Source of the DNA: an uncultured Desulfobacter sp.
GTDB taxonomy: Bacteria > Desulfobacterota > Desulfobacteria > Desulfobacterales > Desulfobacteraceae
Direction: 5' to 3'
Length of the DNA stretch: 64,000 nt
Assembly (NCBI RefSeq): GCF_963677125.1
Contig: NZ_OY781882.1
Location: forward strand, 5,416,501 to 5,480,500
Shown here: in pieces, positions 45,310-54,346 of the stretch
Position numbering within the stretch: position 1 is the stretch's first letter
Layout of the letters: every line of letters begins with the position of its first letter
Position numbers and translations under genes: made by a program
The notes under the pieces: generated by a model
What the model saw: the letters and a program-made list of their open reading frames with translations, nothing else
Told to the model about the DNA's origin: nothing
Databases searched by the model: none

Positions 45310-47715
45310 ATGATTGCAGCCATAAAACGTAACGAAAATAAGGTGTTTACATCGTCTGATATGGCCCGGCGTATGGATCGGATCAGCGATGCTTTTGGCC
45401 TGAGAGATCAGACTGATGACAGTTTTATAAGGCGTCTGCCTTTCATGGCTGAGGATGCCACGGCAGGGGCTGAAAATGAATTTCAGGCAGCGGTTGCGGG
45501 AAAACGGGAAAATATCGACCTGGCCCGGGTGATTGAGACATCCAATTATTACCGGAATCTTGTGGAACAGGCCAGAACCGGAGAAACTCCCCAGCGACGG
45601 GTCGTGGCCCTGGAACGCCTGCTCAAGGACAAGGACGGCAAAGATTGGGAAAATTCCTGGGTATGGTTTCCCCGCCGTGTGCTTAACCGGTTTGCCAATC
45701 AGGTGTTTAACGAGGATCTTAAGGCCGATAAATCCATCCCCGCATCCGAATATCGCAGGGATGCCGCTTGTTTCGTGTTTGAAAAAAATGGTGAAAATCA
45801 GGTGCGGGTGCCTGTCTCCTATCTGCTCAAGCTGGCCTTGGCCGATGTAATCGGCGATGATTTTTGTGTCCCTAAACCGATAAAAGCCTGGGGCGAAAAA
45901 ATGCTCGCCCATTTTTCCAATGACAACAGTTCTCCTGAACTTTTTTCTTTTTATCCGGTCAAATCCAATGATTCAGGGCGTCTGGGAGAAAAACTTGCCG
46001 GCGAAACTTTGATTCGATTTCTTTTGACCCAGGCGCTGGTGGCCTATGCCGGGCATAAATTTGAACTCAATGAAAACGGCCAGAAAGTAAAGGTGTTTTT
46101 CTCCGCCACCCCGCCCGGAGACCAGAAACGGCTTAATGATCTTATTTCAGATGCGTTTTACCGGGAATTATTTATGAGTCCGTGTCTGTCCGGATGGGAC
46201 CGGGGAGAAGATAAAAAAGAGTACATGAGTGTCTGCCACAAGGTGTTGTCCCGCAGCCAGATCAATGCCGTAACCCAACTCAAAGAGGCCGGCATTATTA
46301 ACTCCAATCTTGTGGTGCTGCCCAATACCTCTAATATCAGCCTGGCCAATAACGGCACCCATATCAGTCTCGGCAGCCTTAAACTCTCCCGGTTTATGGC
46401 TGATCCGGGGTCGGAATTTACGGCCCTGGATGAAAAATATACGGGAGATCTGGGCATAAAAATTTGGGAACATTTTTTGCCTTTGTTTGCCACTACCTAT
46501 TCGGCGGCCCCCCACAGGCTTGATTTCCAATCGTTTCACCCGGAACGGGTTTTAGGATTTATGCCCCATGAACTGACCCATACCCATCTGCGTATGATCT
46601 GGCGGCGATGGAAGAAAAAAGCCCATCTCAAAATTATGGGCAAATCCCTGACCCCCTTTGGGCCGGTGTGGTTGGACCGTCTGATTGCAAATATATTCTG
46701 GCTGAAAGGGGATTTCGTGCCCGATGGCCGGCTCATTGACTATTTTACCTCGGTGATGAGTACCTTTCAGAGCCCGGCCTTGAACGGCAGTCTAGAAAGT
46801 GAAGTTGATCTTAAAAAAGATTTGACTGAAATGGGTGTGTTTGACGGGCGCATGGCGTTGTATCAACTGGTTCGTTTGAGAAAATATCAGCAGATGGGGT
46901 ATTCCGGGTTCGAACACCGTTACTTCAGCGTGTTTGAGGATGTTGTCAGGGATATGGGAAAGGCTGCCGACCTGCAGGTGCTGATCACTGCGCTGGCTCA
47001 GAAGTATATCTATTCCCGACAGGTGAATCATGCCATGATCCCCGACACCCCTGATGTTGAAAGCGAGCGCCGCCAGATATTCTTCTGTACAGCCATTGGT
47101 GTGCCGACATTTTTTGTTAAGACCCGGACCCGGAATCAGTTTCTGGCTAAAATTTTGAAAAATACGGCGAAAACCCGTCATAGTCACAGGTATCCGGGGT
47201 ACACTCGAGTGCTGGTCCACGAATACCAGCGGGCTTTGATTTCTTTGATTCAAACCGAAGCGCCGGACCTGATATCCGCCTTGAACTGCGCATCCATTCT
47301 TGATGATCTTGACAATCGGGTCAATGCACCCAAAACCCATGCTGCATGGGGGCGGATCACCCAGGGGATTCTGGACGGCTCCGGAAAGCATAAGCCCATG
47401 TCTATGCCGGGCCGGCTGTTTAATGCAAACGCAGAACAATATTACGGCCAGACCCTGAGAACGTCCCATGTGAGCCAGGGATTTGACCTGCTCGGAACAG
47501 CCTTTGAGCAGATAGATCTGTGGGCAAGGTACCGGGATCCATCAAGCGGCCAGGCTCTGGGTCAGATTCTGGGCAGCCGGGACATTCTCAAGTTTTTAAA
47601 ATCCATGCGTCAGGATTTTATGGATGATACCTGTGCACCCGAAACGCTTAAGAAGTTTATTTATCTGATGGTTCTGGTCATCAGCCGGGATATGAAAAGG
47701 TGGCATAATGCTTAA
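45310..47715 (+). CDS. Large protein of unknown function, first gene of a lipid-enzyme cluster
   Basis: An 801-aa protein that I do not recognise. It is soluble in character, with no signal peptide and no long hydrophobic helix except possibly near the C-terminus. A PHELTHTH segment contains an HExxH zinc-protease-like motif (His420-His424), but no clear third ligand or protease fold was identified. The N-terminal 70 residues are charged. It lies 80 nt before a phosphatidylserine decarboxylase gene and is co-oriented with it, an Lgt-like gene and a small membrane-protein gene, suggesting a shared membrane-lipid-related role. That role is an inference from neighbours only. Confidence 0.75.
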   Translation: MIAAIKRNENKVFTSSDMARRMDRISDAFGLRDQTDDSFIRRLPFMAEDATAGAENEFQAAVAGKRENIDLARVIETSNYYRNLVEQARTGETPQRRVVALERLLKDKDGKDWENSWVWFPRRVLNRFANQVFNEDLKADKSIPASEYRRDAACFVFEKNGENQVRVPVSYLLKLALADVIGDDFCVPKPIKAWGEKMLAHFSNDNSSPELFSFYPVKSNDSGRLGEKLAGETLIRFLLTQALVAYAGHKFELNENGQKVKVFFSATPPGDQKRLNDLISDAFYRELFMSPCLSGWDRGEDKKEYMSVCHKVLSRSQINAVTQLKEAGIINSNLVVLPNTSNISLANNGTHISLGSLKLSRFMADPGSEFTALDEKYTGDLGIKIWEHFLPLFATTYSAAPHRLDFQSFHPERVLGFMPHELTHTHLRMIWRRWKKKAHLKIMGKSLTPFGPVWLDRLIANIFWLKGDFVPDGRLIDYFTSVMSTFQSPALNGSLESEVDLKKDLTEMGVFDGRMALYQLVRLRKYQQMGYSGFEHRYFSVFEDVVRDMGKAADLQVLITALAQKYIYSRQVNHAMIPDTPDVESERRQIFFCTAIGVPTFFVKTRTRNQFLAKILKNTAKTRHSHRYPGYTRVLVHEYQRALISLIQTEAPDLISALNCASILDDLDNRVNAPKTHAAWGRITQGILDGSGKHKPMSMPGRLFNANAEQYYGQTLRTSHVSQGFDLLGTAFEQIDLWARYRDPSSGQALGQILGSRDILKFLKSMRQDFMDDTCAPETLKKFIYLMVLVISRDMKRWHNA

Positions 47716-47795
47716 GAATTTCTCATATATTGCACATATTTTTTTAGTCGTAAATTAACACGTTTAAAACAAAGTGCGGTCATAATGCCGGCACT

Positions 47796-48806
47796 ATGAA
47801 ACATCAATATATAGACCGTAAAACCCGGCAGGTGAAAACAGAGAATCTCAAGGCAGATCCCGTCATCAGCGCCATTTATTCTTCTATTCGTGAAAATTCT
47901 TTCTTTCTATTTCGTCTGATGATTTCAGCCCGGATGTCCAGTCTGATCGGGGCTGTGTCCTATGATCTGCCTTTTTTCACCCCGCCGACTGATGTGCAAC
48001 GCTTTCTGGCTGACCACGGCATTGATTTAAGTGAGGTGGCAGGAGATCCTGGAAAATTAGATACCCTGCGCAAGATTTTTGAGCGAAAGATCCGGTATGA
48101 ACAGCTTCGCCCCATGCCGGAAGACATTTCTGCTGTAGTCTCTCCGGCAGATTCCCGTCTTCTTGTGGGGGCTTTTTCAGAAAAATCAGCCTTGTTTATT
48201 AAAGGCAAATTTTTTGATTTCTGTGAGCTTATCAGCCCGGATAAACCTCAATGGCTTGCGGCCTTTGACCGTGGCAGTTTTGCTGTGACCCGGCTTACCC
48301 CGGATAAATATCACTATAACCATACGCCTGTGGCAGGAACCGTAATTGATATTTATGAAATAGACGGCCATTTTCATTCCTGCAATCCCGGGGCCGTGGT
48401 CCGGGAGGTAACGCCTTACTCCAAAAATCGGCGGGTGGTCACCATCATTGATACGGATGTGCCCGGGGGAACCGGATGCGGCCTTGTGTGCATGGTGGAA
48501 GTGGTGGCCATGATGATCGGTAAAATTGTTCAATGCTATAGTAAAAAGGGGTATGAGAATCCCCAGGCTGTGGTACCGGGACTTTTCATGGAAAAAGGGT
48601 GCCCCAAAAGTCTGTACCGTCCGGGGTCCTCTACAACCATTGTTATATTTCAGAAACAGCGCGTATGTTTTTCCAGCGATTTATTGGAAAATCAGATGCG
48701 CACCGACGTGAGCAGCCGTTTTAGTGAAGGGTTTGGCAGGGCCCTTGTGGAAACCGAAGTGACTGTACGTTCAGGTATCGGTCACGCATGCGCTTGTGCA
48801 GAATAG
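47796..48806 (+). CDS. psd: Phosphatidylserine decarboxylase proenzyme
   Basis: A 336-aa Psd-family protein. Features are VSPADSRLL (SPxDG-like), FIKGKFFDFCELI, the His in PDKYHYNHTPVAGT, and the self-cleavage site RPGSSTTIVIF (Gly277-Ser278), equivalent to LGST. Cleavage would give a pyruvoyl alpha chain of about 59 residues. It converts phosphatidylserine to phosphatidylethanolamine at the inner membrane. The PGSS motif and the long mid region differ from the E. coli enzyme. The next gene starts 10 nt after its stop. Confidence 0.88.
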   Translation: MKHQYIDRKTRQVKTENLKADPVISAIYSSIRENSFFLFRLMISARMSSLIGAVSYDLPFFTPPTDVQRFLADHGIDLSEVAGDPGKLDTLRKIFERKIRYEQLRPMPEDISAVVSPADSRLLVGAFSEKSALFIKGKFFDFCELISPDKPQWLAAFDRGSFAVTRLTPDKYHYNHTPVAGTVIDIYEIDGHFHSCNPGAVVREVTPYSKNRRVVTIIDTDVPGGTGCGLVCMVEVVAMMIGKIVQCYSKKGYENPQAVVPGLFMEKGCPKSLYRPGSSTTIVIFQKQRVCFSSDLLENQMRTDVSSRFSEGFGRALVETEVTVRSGIGHACACAE

Positions 48807-48816
48807 GAGATAAATA

Positions 48817-49866
48817 ATGGCAGCCGTTCTTTTTGTTGTTGGGTTGGGTGTGTTGATTGGTCTTGTACTCAGTTGGGGATTTACAACCTTACCCAAAGAA
48901 AAGTGGCAGATGGTGGCAGCATTCCCTTTGAAGAAAACGGACCATGGGCAGTGGCGGGGGATGAATTTGACCTGGTACGGACTTTTGTCGGCCAATGCAT
49001 ACACTTTTGGCGTGATCATGGTTGTAATTCTGGCCGCATCAGCCGGGATACCCATTTCTGTTATGGTTCTGTTAACTGTTTTGTTGCTGGCTGTAACGAT
49101 CCCGGCCTCTAAAATTGTTGCCCGGATTGTTGAAAAGAAAAAAGCCACCCTGACCATTGGGGGAGCTGTGTTTGCCGGTGTAGTGACCGCACCCTGGATC
49201 ATTATGCTGGTCAATGCCTCCTTGGGATCGATTTTTAAATTTCATGTGCCCGTAGCTGTGATGATGGCGGTGTTAAGCATTGGATACACCTTTGGCGAAT
49301 CTTTAGGACGCCTTGCCTGCCTAAGTTTCGGCTGTTGCTATGGCAAGCCGTTGAATCAGTGCAGCGACCACATCCGTAATTTGTTTGAACATTTTAATGT
49401 GGTTTTTACCGGGGAAACTAAAAAAGTGGTCTATGCGTCGGGGCTGGATGGTGAAAAATTGATTCCCATCCAGATCATCACCGCCGTGATTTATGCCGTA
49501 TCTGCGCTTGCCGGTACTTTGCTGTTTCTCAATGGCTATGCCGGAACGGCCCTTGTGGAAACCCTTGTGGTGACACAAATTTGGCGGGTGGTGTCTGAAT
49601 TTTTCCGGGCGGATTTCAGAGGAGAACGCAAATTTTCCATGTACCAGATCATGGCCTTGGCCGCCATTGTTTATACCATTGCGCTGTTGGCCTTTTTTCC
49701 TGATCCCGCTGTGGCCGTTTCCCTGGATAAAGGATTTAAAGCCCTGTGGCATCCGGGTATGATTCTTTTTTTCCAGGCTGTCTGGATTGTCTCCTTTCTT
49801 CATTCGGGCCGCAGTACTGTTACGGCATCTAAGATTTCCTTTCATGTAGTAAAAGATAATATCTGA
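48817..49866 (+). CDS. Lgt-like membrane protein (prolipoprotein diacylglyceryl transferase family)
   Basis: A 349-aa integral membrane protein with about eight helices. The C-terminal half carries the Lgt-like GRLACLSFGCCYGKP and RVVSEFFRADFRGE segments. The characteristic early His-Gly-Gly motif of Lgt is not clear; a GGAVFAGVV segment lies at the expected position. It may act on a lipid substrate related to phosphatidylglycerol rather than on prolipoproteins. AGGAGA lies 10 nt upstream, directly behind psd. Cluster context points to lipid metabolism. Confidence 0.75.
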   Translation: MAAVLFVVGLGVLIGLVLSWGFTTLPKEKWQMVAAFPLKKTDHGQWRGMNLTWYGLLSANAYTFGVIMVVILAASAGIPISVMVLLTVLLLAVTIPASKIVARIVEKKKATLTIGGAVFAGVVTAPWIIMLVNASLGSIFKFHVPVAVMMAVLSIGYTFGESLGRLACLSFGCCYGKPLNQCSDHIRNLFEHFNVVFTGETKKVVYASGLDGEKLIPIQIITAVIYAVSALAGTLLFLNGYAGTALVETLVVTQIWRVVSEFFRADFRGERKFSMYQIMALAAIVYTIALLAFFPDPAVAVSLDKGFKALWHPGMILFFQAVWIVSFLHSGRSTVTASKISFHVVKDNI

Positions 49867-49867
49867 T

Positions 49868-49997
49868 GTTTGAACGAAACGTCACCCAACTGCGGCGTTG
49901 CTGCACCAATCCGAAAGCCTCACGTACTATAGTACGCTCCGGTTTCAGATTTGTTTGCGCCTTGCATCTGGGCAACGTTTCGCCCAAACATGGGGAG
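49868..49997. repeat. Long-hairpin family, copy after the Lgt-like gene
   Basis: The arms are about 60 nt: GTTTGAACGAAACGTCACCC at the left, complementary to GGGCAACGTTTCGCCCAAAC at the right. The centre is ACGTACTATAGTACG. It fills the gap to the small membrane-protein gene and probably forms a stable cruciform or RNA hairpin. The outer arm sequences agree with the shorter copy at 17587. Confidence 0.8.
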
Positions 49998-50021
49998 CCT
50001 TCAGGCTGTTTATAAATAATC

Positions 50022-50414
50022 ATGAAAATCAGAAGGCACCATGAATTCGGCGGTATCTGCTTTCTGTTGGGTTACGATGTTGTAAAGTATCTGGTCTTCA
50101 AAGACCTTCTGGAAAGCCGGGGGATCGATCCCTTGGTTTTTCTGTTTTTAGACATGATCACCGTGCCCGGGTTTATTATGGGGTGCGCCCGGCTGGTCAA
50201 TTCCCTGAGCGGCAGAATCATGGCGTGGCCCAAGGTCCTTTTCTGGGGATTTGTTGTTTTGTTTAATACCCTGTTGCCCTATGTGTATGCCGCCATTGCA
50301 GGTGGACCACAATTTGATACGGCTGCCTGGGTGGTGTTCTGGGGCGTGATTTTACTAATGATTGCAAATTTGATACGCACGATTCGAGCCGGTTTGATTG
50401 CAGGAAAGCGGTGA
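50022..50414 (+). CDS. Small membrane protein of unknown function
   Basis: A 130-aa protein with three to four hydrophobic helices (GGICFLLGYDVVKYL, LFLDMITVPGFIMG, VLFWGFVVLFNTLLPYVYA, WVVFWGVILLMIANLI). It starts with basic residues and ends in GKR. It resembles no family I can name. It follows the psd/Lgt-like pair, but a long inverted repeat lies between, so its membership in that transcription unit is uncertain. Confidence 0.7.
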   Translation: MKIRRHHEFGGICFLLGYDVVKYLVFKDLLESRGIDPLVFLFLDMITVPGFIMGCARLVNSLSGRIMAWPKVLFWGFVVLFNTLLPYVYAAIAGGPQFDTAAWVVFWGVILLMIANLIRTIRAGLIAGKR

Positions 50415-50450
50415 GATGACAGCGCATAGCTGACCCCTATCTCTTTTCAG

Positions 50451-51335
50451 TTATGTGCTTTTGTCCAGCCGTCTGATCAGCCCTTCCTGGGTTACGCTGG
50501 CCACAAGCTTGCCGTCCCGGGTGTAGATGGCCCCGCGGTTAAGTCCCCGGCCTAGGGCTGCGCTGGGGCTGTGGATGACGTGGAGCAGCCAGTCGTCCAT
50601 CCTGAAATCCCTGTGGAACCAGATGGCATGATCCAGGCTTGCCACCTGCATGTCCGGGGACCAGAAGGTTTTGCCATGGGGATAAAGGGCTGTGGGGACC
50701 AGGTGGAAATCCGATGCATAGGCCAGCATATACCTGTGGGTTGCAGCGTCGTCAGGTAAGGGCCCTGTGGCCCTGAACCAGACATATTTGTCCGGCGGCA
50801 TGGGAACGGGATGAAATGGGTTCACCGGATTTATGGCCCGCAGTTCAATGGGATTGGGATACAATAGTTTTTTGGCAATATCTTTGGGGATCTTGTCTGC
50901 ATAGCGTAATATTTTATCGTAATCACTTTCCACGCCCTCAGGACCTTTAACCTCGGGCATGGGGTCCTGGTGTTCAAATCCGTCTTCAAGTTTGTGAAAT
51001 GAGGCTGACATGGAAAAGATGGTCCTGCCCTTTTGTACCGCCTTGACTCGCCGGGTGCTGAACGAGTGGCCGTCCCGGGTGCGCTCCACCATATAAACAA
51101 TGGGGCAGGCGGCATCCCCGGCTCTAAGAAAATAGCCGTGCAGACTGTGGGCACAAAGAGGATCCGGTACTGTACGGGATGCTGCAGACAACGCCTGGCC
51201 CAGAACCTGGCCGCCGAATACAGCGCCGTATCCTAAATCCTGGCTTTGGCCCCGGAAAATGTCTTCTTCAATTTTTTCCAGGCTGAGTAGCCCTAAAAGT
51301 TCTGCAAGTACCTTTTGTCTTACGCCATCTGTCAT
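50451..51335 (-). CDS. tesB: Acyl-CoA thioesterase II
   Basis: A 294-aa double-hotdog thioesterase. The N-terminal hotdog has GAVFGGQVLGQALSAASRTV and SLHGYFLRAGD. The second has ASLDHAIWFHRDFRMDDWLL and the catalytic Asp/Gln region near the C-terminus (GRGLNRGAIYTRDGKLVASVTQEGLIR). It hydrolyses medium- to long-chain acyl-CoA. GTG at 51344 extends the frame, but ATG 51335 has the AGGTGG site. Confidence 0.93.
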   Translation of the reverse strand: MTDGVRQKVLAELLGLLSLEKIEEDIFRGQSQDLGYGAVFGGQVLGQALSAASRTVPDPLCAHSLHGYFLRAGDAACPIVYMVERTRDGHSFSTRRVKAVQKGRTIFSMSASFHKLEDGFEHQDPMPEVKGPEGVESDYDKILRYADKIPKDIAKKLLYPNPIELRAINPVNPFHPVPMPPDKYVWFRATGPLPDDAATHRYMLAYASDFHLVPTALYPHGKTFWSPDMQVASLDHAIWFHRDFRMDDWLLHVIHSPSAALGRGLNRGAIYTRDGKLVASVTQEGLIRRLDKST

Positions 51336-51522
51336 AAGATCCACCTATACAATTGAGCCGAACGGACGGCATTTTATCATGGGGTAAAATGCTTTGTTTT
51401 GTTCCTGCCAAAGACTGGTCCGGACACAGACACAACATGTTGTGTCTGCGTACGGACCGACATATTTCATATCTCACCATAAATTTAAATGTTTTAAAAG
51501 GAAAACGACATTTTTTATCTGC

Positions 51523-52278
51523 CTAATTAACGTTTACTTCAGTAAAATAGGGACTGATTTCATCGCTCAAGATATATGTTATATTGTAAACGTCCGTCTC
51601 TTCAGTAATGATATGGCTAAGGCCTAACAGCTCCAACCAGTATTCAGTCAAAGGCGTGCCCCATCCGTCCAGAGTGTCGGCTTTTTGCGATGGAAACAAC
51701 TCAAAGGCTGCTCCTGTGTTGTTCCATCCATGGGCCATAAGTTCAGAGCAGTAAATCTCATTGTCCTCGGGCTGGAAACCTAAATCATATGACACCCCGC
51801 GATAGGCAAGCATTTCTTGTATCCAGCTGTTTATCATGAGATTTCCCAAGCGCAACGCTATCCACTGCCTGAAAATCGGAGGCAATCCGTATAGGTTTAT
51901 ACCGAGTTCATGTATTTCCGCAAATCCGATGGCCGTTTTATTTGGCCTAAATAACCGGATGGACCCGTCTTCACAAAGAGCTAACAATTCGGGCCAACTA
52001 AGAAAATGAACGCCCCTTAAGCCGTCTGAATGGATAACGCCCTGAACCCTATTCACCGTAGCCGTGACCCAGCAATGCGTCATGTCATACTGATCCGTGA
52101 TGGCAAAAATCGTCTGCGCCAGGAATTCCGGTATTTCCGCATGTAAGCAAACGCCCACATAACCATCCCCCGGAAAGGAAAGTGTTGTTGAATCCGATGC
52201 CCCCACAATACCTGGATGCAGTGAAACCATTAATACGAAAAGAGCCGATACCCATCCTATTTTTTTTGATTGTTTCAT
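51523..52278 (-). CDS. Exported YiiX/YebB-like cysteine hydrolase (permuted NlpC/P60 fold)
   Basis: A 251-aa protein with a signal peptide (WVSALFVLMVSLHPGIVGA). The YCSEL motif with Cys177 and the early GYVGVCLHAEI segment match the permuted papain-like YiiX/YaeF group, in which this Cys is the nucleophile. Such enzymes may hydrolyse lipid or peptide amides; the substrate is unknown. The frame opens with TTG at 52281, but ATG 52278 follows AAGGAG. The assignment to the family is moderately sure. Confidence 0.65.
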   Translation of the reverse strand: MKQSKKIGWVSALFVLMVSLHPGIVGASDSTTLSFPGDGYVGVCLHAEIPEFLAQTIFAITDQYDMTHCWVTATVNRVQGVIHSDGLRGVHFLSWPELLALCEDGSIRLFRPNKTAIGFAEIHELGINLYGLPPIFRQWIALRLGNLMINSWIQEMLAYRGVSYDLGFQPEDNEIYCSELMAHGWNNTGAAFELFPSQKADTLDGWGTPLTEYWLELLGLSHIITEETDVYNITYILSDEISPYFTEVNVN

Positions 52279-52281
52279 CAA

Positions 52282-53346
52282 GTAACTCCTTGCCTGGTTA
52301 TGATCTGCAGGCTTTTAAATAAAAGTTAAAATAATTTGTTAAATTGCCTTCCTGTTTTGTTGTGGGCTGAGCCTGGCAGATGATATGTCAGGTCGGCCCA
52401 TGGCCGTTATTGAAACCCTATTTTTGAACGTGTTTTTCCCCATTACCGCCATGCCTTAGGCCTATGGTCAGAATTAAATAGACCAGAGATAGGCCGCATT
52501 TTAATGCCATTACTAAGGCATACTAAGAAAGATATAGGAAAATGTCTATTTTCTTAGCATAACGCTTAAGGTGGCTTAAACGACAAGCAGGTGGGTAATT
52601 TTATTTTGATCATGACCCTACCTAGCTAATGCACAATATAGTAAATGATTTGCCTAATTTTTTAAGCAAATTTTGTGCCATTAAAAAAACTTTCTGATCG
52701 CCTTGACTGTCAATATTTACAGTTTTTTTGGGAGTTTTTTTAGTGAGAAAAATATGTTCAGTTTTTAAGAAATATGTTTCTTAAGGGTTTCCCTGATTAC
52801 TAATCGAAACGCCCTATTTTAAAGCTATTTCGTCTGATTGACGTTGTTTAAAAAAATTCATAATTTCTGTATCGCAAAATGCGATTGAAGTTGGTAAAAA
52901 GTATCGGTGAAAAAGATTGATGCCGCCCCATAAAAAATTGTGTCTGCCTTGAAAGGCCGGGAGTCACTTGTTTACTTAGTGTTTGAACGAAAAACTGGAA
53001 ATTTTGTTGAGTACAAGGCGGGCTGAAATTAAAACCTTCGGAATACATAGAGTATTTCGAGGATTAAAATTTCAGCCCAAGGCGGTAATCGGCAAAATTT
53101 ACGGTTTTCGGTCGGGCACTACTTATCCTTATGGCTTTTTATAGTTGATGTCATGGGTAAAATATTGGTTACATGGATTCAATGATATTCACAAAAATAT
53201 CCTTGGCTTCATTGAATATCATTTGTAGTTCACTGGATGATTTCATTTTTATTTATCCTTGACAAAGGTCCTAATTTGGGCCCATCTTATTGAATAATAT
53301 TCGATTTTCAACGTACTTCCGATTGTAATGATTGACAGGGATATTT
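52282..53346. other. Long AT-rich intergenic region
   Basis: About 1.06 kb without a credible gene. The upstream 700 nt hold only short frames with no ribosome-binding site and no motif. From 52979 to 53124 it carries a long imperfect inverted repeat (listed separately). The last 200 nt contain an AT-rich leader before the small frame at 53347. No RNA gene was recognised. Confidence 0.6.
52976..53124. repeat. Long-hairpin family, longest copy
   Basis: Arms of about 70 nt. AGTGTTTGAACGAAAAACTG at the left is matched by a right arm whose reverse complement starts AGTGCCCGACCGAAAACCG. Inside both arms is a GGCTGAAATT block. The centre is GAATACATAGAGTATTTC. It is related in layout and outer GTTTGAACGAAA-type sequence to the copy at 49868. 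Confidence 0.8.
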
Positions 53347-54248
53347 ATGAAACGTAATGACGATCTGACCAATCTCAAAACACTTATTGAGTTGTGCAGC
53401 GCTATTGCCTATGGAAACTATGATAAAGCAGATGTGGATGCCCTGTTTGAATTGACCAAGGAAGAAAAACACCCTTGATTGCCCAGTTAAGTGAGAGTAT
53501 CGGTTTAATGCTGGTAAAAATCGAGGGCAGAGAATTTGCTTTGGAGATGAGAATTGAAGAGTTGCAAAAAGCCAATGAGAAAATTGATGAATATTCCAAA
53601 ACCCTTGCGTTAAAAGTTGCTGAGCGCACAAAGGAACTGCAGAGAAAAAATAAGGCGCTGACCCTTGAGGTTCAAAAGAGGCAGGAAATTCAAAAAGCCC
53701 TGGAGATGGCCAACGAAAAATTGATCCTGATTTCCAATCAAGATGGGCTAACAGGGCTTGCTAATCGCAGAAGGTTTGATGACTACTTGAGTCGGGAGTG
53801 GTTTGCCCATAAACGGATAAAAAAAGAATTTTCCCTGATTCTTTGCGATGTCGATCATTTTAAGTTTTATAATGATACGTATGGGCATCGGCAAGGAGAT
53901 GATTGTCTTAAGCGAATTGCCCAGGCAATTGAAGGTTGCATGCGAAGGCCCAGAGATATGGCGGCCCGGTATGGCGGTGAAGAATTTGCAGCCATTCTAC
54001 CGGAAACCGGACTTGAGGGCGCCTTGCAAATGGCAGAAAACATCCGTTCACAGGTGGAGGCGCTTTATATTCCCCATGAATCTTCAAAGATTTGTGATCA
54101 CGTGACCATCAGCCTTGGGGTTGCTGTTGTTATCCCAAACCCGGATTTAACTGAAAAAGATTTTGTTGAAATGGCGGATGTCAGTCTTTACGAGGCAAAG
54201 GAGGAGGGTGGCAGGAACTGTGTCAGATACAGGTCAAATCTGAATTGA
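53347..54248 (+). pseudogene. Diguanylate cyclase gene split by a frameshift
   Basis: The small frame 53347-53478 (43 aa, ending FELTKEEKHP) and the 257-codon frame from TTG 53475 together look like one protein. The linker YGNYDKADVDALFELTKEE leads naturally to LIAQLSESIGLMLVKIEGRE, a pattern known from GGDEF proteins. A coiled coil (residues 20-75 of the second part) is followed by a complete GGDEF domain: NQDGLTGLANRR, the I-site RPRD, and catalytic GGEEF (167-171). A -1 shift at the A5 run 53465-53469 would join them. The GGDEF domain itself is intact and could be translated by overlap reinitiation. Confidence 0.65.
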
Positions 54249-54346
54249 TTCTGTTTGCGTTTTTTCTGTAGATGTGTCGAATTGAAACCATCGATTCTTT
54301 AAGCCCCAATTTCGTATCTTCTATTTCTTTTTAGGGCTTTGGCCCT

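Noticed and set aside
48817..49866. Canonical lipoprotein diacylglyceryl transferase (lgt)
   Set aside because: It shares late Lgt motifs, but the expected early His-Gly motif is not clear and it is paired with psd, so only an Lgt-like call is supported.
53461..53478. Programmed -1 frameshifting in the cyclase
   Set aside because: The zero-frame codons at the A run do not give a classical X XXY YYZ heptamer and no downstream stem was evident, so an ordinary mutation, error or restart is preferred.
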